Assembly (NCBI GenBank): GCA_027924645.1 | Contig: BSBN01001750.1 | Coordinates: 1,476,627-1,540,626, forward strand | Origin: Cunninghamia lanceolata | Taxonomy: Eukaryota > Streptophyta > Pinopsida > Cupressales > Cupressaceae | Length of the DNA stretch: 64,000 bases | Direction of reading: 5' to 3' | In this document: one piece after another, positions 48,586-57,967 of the stretch | Position numbering within the stretch: the stretch's first letter is position 1 | Layout: each line of letters starts with the position of its first letter | Program-made: the position numbers and the translations under genes | The notes under the pieces: model-generated | What the model saw: the letters and a program-made list of their open reading frames with translations, nothing else | The model's database searches: none | Told to the model about the DNA's origin: nothing

Positions 48586-49764
48586 TTAATTTCCGGAAGA
48601 AATATCAGCACCAGAATCTGGTGCGGATCCAACCTCTACATTCTCTGAGCTTTTCTTCACCCAAATCTTGCTCATCTGATTCCTAACTTCATCCGCATTC
48701 ATCTTTTGTTTACCCTTGTCTTGATTCTGATTATACACCGGACCTCTTTTGTCCTGATTCTTGTTTCTGCAGACTTTAGCATTATGACCGGACCTATTGC
48801 AGATTTGACAAATAACATTTCTTTGCATATTTAACTGATATCCCCTTGATCTGCATTGATTAGCCATATGACCTACTCTATTGCATGTAAAGCATCTACC
48901 TTTGAATGATTTGTTTACTTGCATAATTCTGCATTCATGGGATTTGTGTCCATACCTTTTGCAGTTGAAGCACTGTCCGGAGAAGGATGAATTAATCTGA
49001 TTCATTCTCATTCTGCACTGATTAGCTTTGTGACCAAAATGGTTGCAGCTGTGGCAGTATCCATTGAAGGATGGATATTTTTGAGCATTTGGCTGTCTTA
49101 CCGGAGGTCTTCTAGGCCTGCTCCTTGGATTTTCTGATCCAAGATTCTTCTGACCGGATCCGGAGCTTTCTCCTTTCTCATATCCCAAGCCATACTTGTC
49201 ATCTGTCCTCTTTTGACTTCCAAGAAGAACTTCAAGTTGAGCAGAACTTATCTTGAATTTCTCTTTATATTCATTTGCTGTTTGAAGGTCTCTTTTGAGA
49301 GAGGCAATTTGATCCTCAAGTTTTCCTTCATTATCTTTGGAATCTTCAAGATCAGATTCAAGGTGTCTGATAATCCTGTCCATCTGGTGGCATTCTTCTG
49401 ATTTTTCCTTAAGAGATTGTTTTAGATTGTCTTCAGCCTTTCTTTTTTCCTCAATCTCTTGAGTGAACTTTATAGTTCCTGATTCCATTTCATGTCTTAA
49501 CATGATGACTTCTTTTGATAACTTTTCACATAACTTGGTTTGCTCAGTCAATTCTTCATTTGTATTGCTTTCTTCACTTTGTCTTGCCAACTGTTGGAGC
49601 AGCTCCTTTCTCTTTTTCATAGAGAGACTTAATTTGTCTTTTAATTCCCTCATGAATTCATCAGCCTGTTTGAGTCTTTCTCTTAATTCACTGACTTCAG
49701 AATTTGACTGTTCAAGATCCTCAAGGGCAGTCTTGAGTTGCTCCTTTAAACCATATGCATCCAT
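48586..49764 (-). CDS. Element 5 Gag-like protein: coiled coil plus four CCHC zinc knuckles (392 aa)
   Basis: The intact ORF starts at ATG 49764, 47 bases after the PBS. Upstream the frame is closed by a TAA ten codons before. Residues 1-185 form a long charged coiled coil (heptads of Leu with Glu/Lys). Residues 196-230 are a Gly/Ser/Arg-rich linker. Four CCHC knuckles follow: C237-C240-H245-C250, C265-C268-H273-C278, C291-C294-H299-C304 and C319-C322-H327-C332. The tail holds KIWVKK and ends DSGADISSGN. The coiled coil, GLGY and knuckle order resemble the C-terminal half of the large plant copia Gag. The N-terminal UBN2-type part (FDG-NY--W) is missing. It probably packages element RNA and may co-assemble with Gag of a partner element. 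Confidence 0.9.
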   Translation of the reverse strand: MDAYGLKEQLKTALEDLEQSNSEVSELRERLKQADEFMRELKDKLSLSMKKRKELLQQLARQSEESNTNEELTEQTKLCEKLSKEVIMLRHEMESGTIKFTQEIEEKRKAEDNLKQSLKEKSEECHQMDRIIRHLESDLEDSKDNEGKLEDQIASLKRDLQTANEYKEKFKISSAQLEVLLGSQKRTDDKYGLGYEKGESSGSGQKNLGSENPRSRPRRPPVRQPNAQKYPSFNGYCHSCNHFGHKANQCRMRMNQINSSFSGQCFNCKRYGHKSHECRIMQVNKSFKGRCFTCNRVGHMANQCRSRGYQLNMQRNVICQICNRSGHNAKVCRNKNQDKRGPVYNQNQDKGKQKMNADEVRNQMSKIWVKKSSENVEVGSAPDSGADISSGN

Positions 49765-49811
49765 TTGAAATCCCAGATCTTCCTCAAGCTGTTAGGCTCT
49801 ATTAGGAGGAA

Positions 49812-49829
49812 CTTGGCTCTGATACCAAT
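49812..49829 (-). other. Element 5 primer binding site (tRNA-iMet)
   Basis: The minus strand reads ATTGGTATCAGAGCCAAG next to the 5' LTR, the undamaged initiator tRNA-Met form. Confidence 0.95.
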
Positions 49830-50927
49830 TGTTGATAACTGAGAGGGGGGGGGGGGGTGAATCAGTTATCCTAATTATTTCCCTTATTAAACTTTCCTCT
49901 TAATTGAAGCAGCATAAAATCAAACACAAAACATAAGCCATGAAATAAGAAACACATGACACAGTATTTTTGACGTGGAAACCCTGTTAAGGGAGAAAAC
50001 CACGGGGTGATTAACCCAAGAATTATTCTCTGTTAGAAGAATAGGAAATTACAAAAATGGCACTTGCCAATTAGGGCTCACTGCCCGAGCACACTGCTCA
50101 CAAGAGGCTCACTGCCTACAAGAAGACACACTGTCTTACAAAGTGATAAGAATCACAGTCTTGAACTGATTGGAAGCATCTGCATATGCTGGAGTTCAGT
50201 TCCGGTTAGGTTCAGTACACTGATCTGCTGCACTTCATCTTTCCTCTGTTCTTTAGTCTGCTATCCTTTCACATACCGGATCTTTCTTGCTACTTCTGCT
50301 CTGCTCTGGACTTGTTCGCATATCCCTTCACACATTACACACACTTCACAACTAAATCCATCCTCTATATATATCCGCACAAGTAATTTCATCACTTTTC
50401 TAGTCGGCATCCGGAACAGTCTAGTTTCTTACAAACTTAGTTCTGTCGGCTGAATCCTTTCTTATCAAGCAATGCGGATCAAGCATATACTTGTAGATAT
50501 CATCAATTATGTCGGCCAAACATGATTCATGCCTCCGCAACCTTTATCATCATCTGTAACACATCCGGAAAGTAGTCTGATACTCTGTCAGTCAGTTCTT
50601 CCTCTGTTTTCACTGTCTCTCAGGAATCCGGTACTCAACTATTCATATCTTTTTCCTTGTCCAACTCCGGAGGCTAAATCCTTGGAATATACCACTCAAG
50701 ATAGTCCTCTTGACTTCCCCAGATCCGCACTGCACCAAGACACTTCCTCTGAGAGATCCGGACCAATCTGTCGGACCTTGCCACATGCTCTGTTCTTGTT
50801 CACCGGACCACAACAATCTTCAATCTGACTTCCGGTAGAGACATATCATGACTTGCGGATATGTGGGATGACCTTTGTTGCCATCAATGACAACAACCAT
50901 GAATCCATATAGTGTCTCTTGCCAACA
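49830..50927 (-). repeat. Element 5, 5' LTR
   Basis: 1098 bp and apparently identical to 43471-44565 apart from three extra G in the hairpin loop. Plus-strand ORFs here (for example 50064-50453 and 50529-50828) are identical to those of the other LTR only because the LTRs are copies. Confidence 0.96.
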
Positions 50928-51734
50928 GATGAATGGGTGATTGATAGTGGATATTCTCATCATATGACTGGAGACAAGAGTAAGTTTTTGAATTTTCAAA
51001 ATTATGAAGGAGGGCTTGTGAAATTTGGAGATAACTCAGCTGGTAGAATCCGTGGCAGAGGATCCATCTCTTTTGTTGGTAAGAATAGCACCAATGATGT
51101 TCTATATGTGGAAGGACTGAAACATAATCTTCTCAATGTTGGACAGTTGGTTGACAAAGGTTATGATCTTCGATTCAAGGATGGAAAATGTAGAATCTTG
51201 GAGAGCTTCAGAACTGAAATTGCAACCGGTACTCAAACTAGAGGTAACATATTTCATTTAAGTAGTTCTGGCAAAAGTTGTTTGATTGCTCAGATAGATC
51301 AAAGTTAGTTATGGCATAGGAGGATGTGTCATGTGAATTTTGATAACATTGTCAAAATAAGTACCACTCAGGTTGTAAGAGATCTTCCAAAACTTGTGAA
51401 ACCTAATAGCATGTGTAGAGAATGTCAATTGGGGAAACTGAGAAAAATTTCATTCAAAAGTAAGGAACAAGCTTCAAGTGGACGATTGGAACTGGTACAC
51501 ACTGATCTTTGTGGTCCTACTAGAATTAGGAGTGTGCAAGGAGATAGATATTTCATGTTGCTAATTGATGATTACTCTAGGGTGATGTGGGTAACTTTCC
51601 TAAAAGAAAAATCAGAAGCTCTTGGCAAATTTAAGGTATTCAAAGTGATGGTGGAAAATGAGATTGGTGAAAAATTAAAATGTCTGAGATCCGACAGAGG
51701 TGGAGAATTTACTTCTGGTGAGTTTGATGCTTTC
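50928..51734 (+). pseudogene. Element 4 protease and integrase, first part
   Basis: Begins right after element 5 with the protease motif VIDSGYSHHMTGDK (the usual Cys replaced by Tyr). It continues through LWHRRMCHVNF and MCRECQLGK (integrase zinc HHCC), HTDLCGPTR (first Asp, near 51499) and LRSDRGGEF (second Asp, near 51692). A stop near 51307 is the only in-frame break. The frame is cut at 51734 by element 6 just before the catalytic Glu segment, which resumes at 57973. Confidence 0.9.
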
Positions 51735-52299
51735 TGTTGGCATTTCAATTCGCACCTCTGGTATGCGATTTGGAAACGGACAGCTATGCACAGATAAACT
51801 GCTCTCCTATTAGAAGGGGGAGTTCCCTTTCTTGCTGATGTTTGCTGAAAAGATAACTTGAATGAAACTTCGCCTATCTTCTTTTTGATTCTCAGCTGCA
51901 GAGCACAAGGTTATAAAACTCTAAATGCTGCAGAAGAGGTTTTTCCTTTTTAATAAAACTTCTACTACAACTAGCATAGACTAATGACGCTTTCAACCTC
52001 TTGAGTAAATTTAGAGCAAAGGAAGTTGAAAGTGAATGGGGAATGATTGTTAACACAAAAACTCAAGTAGTTTTCCTCGAGATTTACACCACAAGACTAA
52101 GAGTATTTTAATGATGAAAGCTGAAAATGAAGGCCACAGAAGCTACACATCTGACGACGAAAACTTGATGAATCAATATAGAATATCAGAGCAAAGTAGG
52201 CATGAGATTTCTATTCAATATCAGAAAGTTTAATACAACTCCAGGACAGCAAGACTGCAGCAAAAGGTAGGCATACAGTATGCGATCAAACACCGGAGA

Positions 52300-52470
52300 A
52301 CACTGAACACAAAGTGAACAAACACCTGAAATAACAATGTTTGCAGGCTAGAATAGGCACAACAAATTTGCTAACACAAAAGTCATTCCTTACAATGAAC
52401 ACAAATTGAACAGACACTTGGAATAACAATGTTTGCAGGCTAGAATAGCACAGCAAATTTGCTATCACAA
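52300..52470. repeat. ~92-bp tandem duplication in element 6
   Basis: The block containing 'aacaatgtttgcaggctag' occurs at 52332 and again at 52424, with the flanking 'gaacacaa-tgaaca' and 'caaatttgct' words also doubled. It lies just downstream of the putative TATA box in the minus orientation. Confidence 0.75.
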
Positions 52471-52502
52471 CTACCATTACCAACAATGGGCAAGGATGCC
52501 CT

Positions 52503-52510
52503 TATTTATA
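52503..52510 (-). promoter_or_regulatory. Putative TATA box of element 6
   Basis: The minus strand reads TATAAATA in 'agTATAAATAagggc'. Transcription would start near 52475. This places the internal ORF upstream of the start site, that is, in U3. Confidence 0.5.
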
Positions 52511-52876
52511 CTAAAATAAAAGGAGTAGGGAACCCTAAAATCTCCTTGATTAACCCTAACTTGCCAACTCGCAAGCTTTATTACTATTCTAAGACAAAGA
52601 TACAATAAACAAATGCTTTAAAGCAAAAAGATTCCAACTATCACAAGGTGCTTTCTTTCTAAATATAGAATGGATGAGCTTAGAATGAAAGCACATGCTT
52701 TAAAACAAAAAGCATATATTTTAAAGCTGCTTTATTTTTGGAATACATCCTCATCAACATTCTAGCTTTTTGGTGATGTCATCTGTCGATATTCTGGGAA
52801 ACAATATCTTCTAAAAAGTGAGTGACCGTATCTCTGCCAGGAACACAGATACTCTCTAGAACAATATTCTGATTCT

Positions 52877-55795
52877 CTAACATTTCTTCACATTGGCAAC
52901 CATCTGAAGAAATTCGTGAACTTCACCCGCAACCTTGTCAAATATCACTGACATTGCGGCAAGATGACTCATCTTGCTGGCATTGATATCATCATTAAAG
53001 TTGTTGCGGACGAGAGTCTGGAACTCTGCTTGCACTTTCCCGAGGTCATACAGGGTACCATCTTCTTTCTCATATGAACACGGGATTTGAGAGACAAAGG
53101 ATCTGACGAACTTGAGGATGCCGATTACCTTTTCTTTCCATTCTGTCAACTCTGAAATCATACTATCATAAGTTTTTACTGTGAAAAGATATTGTGCTTT
53201 CCAAGTAGAAACTGTCTTCTTATCTTCAACTGAATCAACAGTATCAAGTGCAATCTTCAAGTCGGAGATAATGATCTCAAACACCGGTCTATTTTCTGCC
53301 ATGATCTGCTGTGACCCCTGTATGCCTTGGCGTAAATCATGAGCGTTGTACTTCAACTGATAAAGCTCTGCAAGTACAACTCTCCCTTTGGTCACAAATT
53401 CTTCTACCCAACTGTCCATGTGCCTCCCATAGAGGACCAACTTACTGAAATGCCGCTGATCGGCTGGTGATCCAAGACTCGGTGGAAGAAGCAAATTAAC
53501 TTGTGAAGTGCCATGGAAAAGGTTGGAAATATATTGCCGCAACTGTCGAACCTCAACTTTGAGAGCTGCCTTGTCTTCTCCATCTCTCAACACCCTTTCC
53601 TTCAAGCTATCCACTGCAACCTCAAAGAGATTGACATCTGTATGGCGAGTACTTTTGCCAAGGTTAGCTTTGACAACTGTGAAGTCAATCAACCTCGACA
53701 TCATTAGCACTTCTATTTTCTAGAGGTGTTGCAGTCTCAAGAATGATTTCTCATCCGCATTCTTCTCAATGTGAATCTGTTTCTTCAGCTGCTTGTCTGA
53801 TGTGTCTTGATAGACGCTTTTTAGCTATGTTAAGTCCAGCTGATATGAGGGATTTCTTCTCTTCCTTCCCAGAATGTTTTCAAGCCAGGATGAGCCATCC
53901 TCTCTTGGAAACTCAGTTCTCACCTCATCAGCTCCTGATGAATCAATGCTTGCATCAAAGTTGCGAACCGGTGAATCTGGCTCTGAATCTATGTGAATAG
54001 GAGAAGGGATCGGTGAAGAAGGTGGAGATACATGATCTGAAGGTAACACTTCAACATGCAGCGTTGTTTCAACAGGAGCTTCTGGTTCAACTGGTGGATG
54101 TTCCTGTTGGACATGAGCTGGAGACTCGTCTTTCTTCCTCTTTAACTTTGCCATTTTTGTTGCCTCTGGAGAATACTCATAGCCTTAACTCTTTGTTTTG
54201 GCTTGGAAGTGGAAGGTTCTGATGGTTGCACAACTGGCGGCTCTGCTATTGGAATATCATCCTCCGCTTAGTCTTCAAGAATATCAAATTGTTTTTAACC
54301 ACTCGACTTGTTCTCTCCTCAATGGAAGTACTCTCTTTTACTGACCAATTAATGGCGGCAACGGTTGTTGCTCAATTTGATCCCTGAAATACGTGGGAAG
54401 TAGAACTTCACCACTCTCTATCAAACCCTCTATGTCTTCTGATAAGATATCAGACATTTGCTGAAGAGTGAACCTGCTGTAACTGCGTCTTCGCACTTCA
54501 TACTCATCAGCACAATTAGCCCAGAAGTCTTCAACTGCAAACTTGTGTGTACAATTCTGACCAAGATGTGATGCATAAACACCACGGGGATCATATGAAG
54601 ATCTCTTGTCGAAAAACTTAAGACCATATCTGGATGGTTCATTACCGATTGCCTTGGCATCTGCTCCAGATCTACATCTGTAAATATTCATCCCAAGTGG
54701 AAAATTGAAGGCAGCCTTGCGTCTGCTACGCAAAAATGTATGCAATTGATAACTTGCCTCAAAAATTCCATAAATGCTATTTCATCTGTAGGATATCGCG
54801 GCAACATGGCTGGCTCTCTTGAGAAGCCATATACTCTGATGTAGGAAAAAGTTAGGAAATTGGATAAACCAATCAGCCCATTTTTCCATTGCTATTCTAG
54901 CCTCTACAGAAAACTGTATATGCAACTCCTTGTCCATGTCTTGCACTGCATGCATCAAGAATGCATCATTCACCCACCTGTAATGTCGTTCAGCTTGAGA
55001 GATCTCTAACTGCGGGAAATGATTATACACATGCTGAGTACCTAGAGTTCCAACAACATTCAAACCTCTAAATTGACCCTGAAAAGCCATCAAATACACA
55101 AGGTATGATATCATATGGAATTCATGAGCCCTTTGAAAATCAATTATTTGTTGGTGGTGACAATCACTGATTAGTGCCGACCAATCATAGAATTCGGTTC
55201 CGTCAACAATCTGGGACATGATGTAAAACATCCAAGGCTGAAATTTGTTTGCATCTGCTTGACCCGTGATATGACTTAGCAGAGTAATCATTATTGCATG
55301 CTCCTCCTTGAATTCTCCACGTCCAACGTTCTTTGGCATAATATTCAGCTTTTCTTTCAACCACCTCTGACAATCTTTTTTCTGTATTTTTCCTTATCAT
55401 TATTCCAAACCTCTTGCATTCTTCAAGTGAAACAGTTAAGTTCTCTCTCCAAATAGGTATTGTAAAGCACTTTTCAATGTCGTTTGGCCTCAAGCTGCAG
55501 AGCACACGTCTATCACCCGACTGAATTTCTCTTGTGACCGAGTTGTAATGCGTCACACAAGCAATCACAAACTCAATACTTTGCACGGTGATAGGAAGGA
55601 TGCCGCTGCAAGCAAACCAGAGTGTCCAAGATTCCTGATGGCATTATTTCCTGCATCCTCCAAGGAGTGTAAATTAATTACTGGAAGTACTTTATGCAAG
55701 TCTGTTTCACAAGTTTTCAGGTAATCATGAACCAATGCTATTTTGTGCCTGAATTGTGTTGGAGAGTACTGCATATTGGAAGATTTAAAAATCAA
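52877..55795 (-). pseudogene. Element 6 internal ORF, unknown product, broken
   Basis: Collinear minus-strand pieces in order are 55565-55795 (starts MIFKSSN), 55203-55586, 54782-55360, 54338-54745, 53825-54154 and 52877-53710. Together they give about 970 codons with four or more frame shifts and stops. The N-terminal 600 residues look globular (patterns SLRPNDIEKCFTIP and ISYLVYLMAFQG). Next comes a basic start-like KLKRKK with a Pro/Ser/Glu-rich linker, and then a 277-residue helical C-terminal domain. It lacks known pol motifs. The layout (globular, linker, helical end) parallels the 1044-aa ORF of element 5. The functional class is unknown. Envelope-like ORFs of plant retroelements are one possibility. 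Confidence 0.65.
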
Positions 55796-56739
55796 CTGTG
55801 AACATGCCTATGTTGGAAAAAGTATTGAACAGATGGCTGAAAATTGTTTGTTGATTTTTAGAAAAAGTAGAGTGTGAGCTAAAAAAGCTAGCACATGGGT
55901 TTTGTAGATAATTCCGTTTCTAAGCAACCCAGATTGTCAGATTTTGAAAAAGCGGAGATTTTCTCGAAAAAGCAGGAAAAAAGCAGTTTCCCAAAAAAAG
56001 CACAACTCCTAATCTTTAAGAGAATGATAATCTGGATGGACCCATCTTGACGAAAACTAAAAAAGCTCTGGTCGGATTTCTAAAAAATGATCTCCTTGAA
56101 ACAAGGACCCTGAAAAAGCAAGCCTCTCTTCTTCCTCAACCCGAATCTATGAAGAAAACTGAAAAAGCACCTGGTTTGGGTCTTCGAATCTTCATTGAAA
56201 GAAAAATAAAATATTTCCTCTGGATGCAACCTGCAAAAAATAATGAAATAAAGAAGCCCAAAGCTTGTCTTTATAAATCTTTGGTCAAAAAAATAGCTTT
56301 ACTTGTGTGAGAAGAAAACTTCATCCTCATCCATGAAGAAAGCATCTTTTAAAGCATAAATCCAAGTGGATGTCTTCGAATAGGAAGAATCCCTATTTTG
56401 TAGGAGCCTATGGCTTCATGTGCAAGATGACAAAAAATATCTTCTTTGATGATGTCATCGAATGCGTGAGTTGGATGAAGTGTTAACAAAATTTTCTTCA
56501 TTTTCGACACTTCAACACTCGTTTTGACTCAAATGTGGCCTGTCTCCGACTTTGACAAGGTGGGAAAATATCGATCATGAACTGAAAAAGCTAACTGATC
56601 CTGACATTTTGGAGATTGATCAACTGAGATTCCATCCTCTGCCTCCGTTTGACGATCTGACATCGTTTGACCAAGTTTGACCTCCCCGAAACTGCCAACG
56701 AGCGAAGATTGGTAACAAGGCATGTCGGAAAACACTGAA
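55796..56739. other. Element 6, segment upstream of the internal ORF
   Basis: AT-rich, with repeated 'gaaaaagc' and 'aaaaagca' words (for example near 55950, 55975, 56060, 56110 and 56163). It holds a small plus-strand ORF at 56047-56310 made of the same words and not credible. No promoter is recognised. Confidence 0.4.
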
Positions 56740-57470
56740 AACAAAAAAAATATTCTAACACTACTCAAGATGGGCACCCCAAGCCTCCTGGGGCGCCCAG
56801 TTTCCCAACACTTAGCCATTTTTTTAGTTTTTTCAACTTTTCCAATTTCTTGGTTTGCTGTGCGCGTTCTGGAGGCACAGGACCCCTGTTTAGCTATCGA
56901 TTTCTAACAACTGGGATGAAAATGAGTCTGATGATCTGGCAAATATGCAAGCCTGATAAAAACTAAGCTGATTGTAGCTTCCGTTTGCCTCAAAAAACGT
57001 GCCAAACTGATCAACACTGAACCAGAGCGGGCTGACGGAAGGAGATTTGCGTTTTTCAAGAAAAACATGAAAAATAAACTAACACTAGTGAGGATGGGCA
57101 CCCCAAGCCTCTAGGGGTGCCCAGTTTGTCAACACTTAGCCATTTTTTCAAAAATTGTCAATTTTGTACCTTTTCTTGATTTCCGTGCCGACAGCTCCTG
57201 TTCGATCTTCGATTTCGGTCGTTCTGATGACTGTCGAGGCAGGACGGAGGATGATTTGAGTAGTCTGAATACATCTGTGATGAAATCCTGGCTTTGACTG
57301 ACTTTTGACCAAGTTTGACCAAGTTTTGACAAAATCTGGAAAGGAGCTGACGGAAGCATTTTTGACGTTTCTCAAAAAATGTGAAAAAAAACTAACACAA
57401 GAGAGGATGGGTGCCCCAAGCCTCCTGGGGTGCCTAGTTTCACCAGACTTAGCCATTTTTGTGATTTTCC
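56740..57470. repeat. Three ~315-bp tandem repeats with GC hairpins (element 6)
   Basis: Each unit contains 'ctaacac', then a hairpin GGGC(A/G)CCCC-AAGCCTC-(C/T)-GGGG(T/C)GCCC, then 'cttagccattttt'. Hairpins are at 56772-56798, 57096-57122 (nine perfect pairs) and 57409-57435, spaced 324 and 313 bp. Minus-strand ORFs starting MAK at each unit are by-products of the repeat. Confidence 0.8.
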
Positions 57471-57967
57471 AACTTTTCCATTCACCTTGGATCCATCTTG
57501 CATCGTTTTGCGTGCATCATCGAGTCGACGACCGTTTGTCAATTTTGCGTCGTTGAAACAGCGTTGGAAACTCGTCGAGGAGATTTGGTAGGTGACCTTT
57601 CTCTATTGATGACTTTCGAGCTCATGCTTCACCTTGTGAAAAACAAAAATGACTCAGTAGAGAAAACTTGGTCGTTTGAAGATTCCGTCTGAACCGTGCC
57701 GATCGTGAAGGAAAATCGACCAATGAGAATCGAGCGCGACACCTGATTTGGAGATTCTATTTTTAGAAAATTTCTATTTTTAGAAAGTTTTGCCAACATC
57801 CATATCGCAAGAAACCTAGAAAACCTAACTCGATGTCTATTTTTATAAATTTCTAAAAATAGAAATTTCTATTTTAGAAATTTTGCTTTTTTGACTTTTT
57901 GACGAAAAATTTTCTAGACTTGTTTCAAAATGCCTTGATGAAGCAAAAAATTTGGTTGGGTACAACA

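Larger units (their letters stand above)
43471..50927 (-). mobile_element. Element 5: young non-autonomous copia-type element with two intact ORFs
   Basis: 7457 bp with perfect TSD GATGA (43466-43470 and 50928-50932). LTRs 43471-44565 and 49830-50927 differ, as far as I can read, only in the length of one G run (10 versus 13). It has a perfect tRNA-iMet PBS and a PPT. From the PBS (minus strand) the order is a 392-aa Gag-like ORF, a 653-bp spacer, a 1044-aa ORF of unknown function, and a 3' region with several GGGGGAG tracts. No protease, integrase, RT or RNase H is encoded. Compared with element 1 it is rich in CCGG sites, as expected for a copy that has not yet lost methylated cytosines. 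Confidence 0.96.
51735..57967 (-). mobile_element. Element 6: 6.2-kb TG...CA insert with internal ORF, candidate giant solo LTR
   Basis: Starts TGTTGGCATT and ends GGGTACAACA with perfect TSD CTTTC (51730-51734 and 57968-57972). I see no terminal direct repeats, PBS or PPT inside, so it is not a complete two-LTR element. In minus orientation it has about 0.5 kb of leader, three ~315-bp tandem repeats with GC hairpins, a broken ~970-codon ORF (55795 to 52877), a TATA box at 52510-52503 and then about 0.75 kb to the end. That order fits U3 with an internal gene, then R and U5. Confidence 0.8.

Noticed and set aside
48586..48620. DSGAD at the end of the Gag-like ORF as a protease active site
   Set aside because: Only ten residues remain before the stop, so there is no protease fold. 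Probably chance or a vestige.
56529..57456. Three minus-strand ORFs starting MAK with similar first residues
   Set aside because: The similarity follows the ~315-bp tandem repeat and frames differ after it. The middle one has a stop within ten codons.
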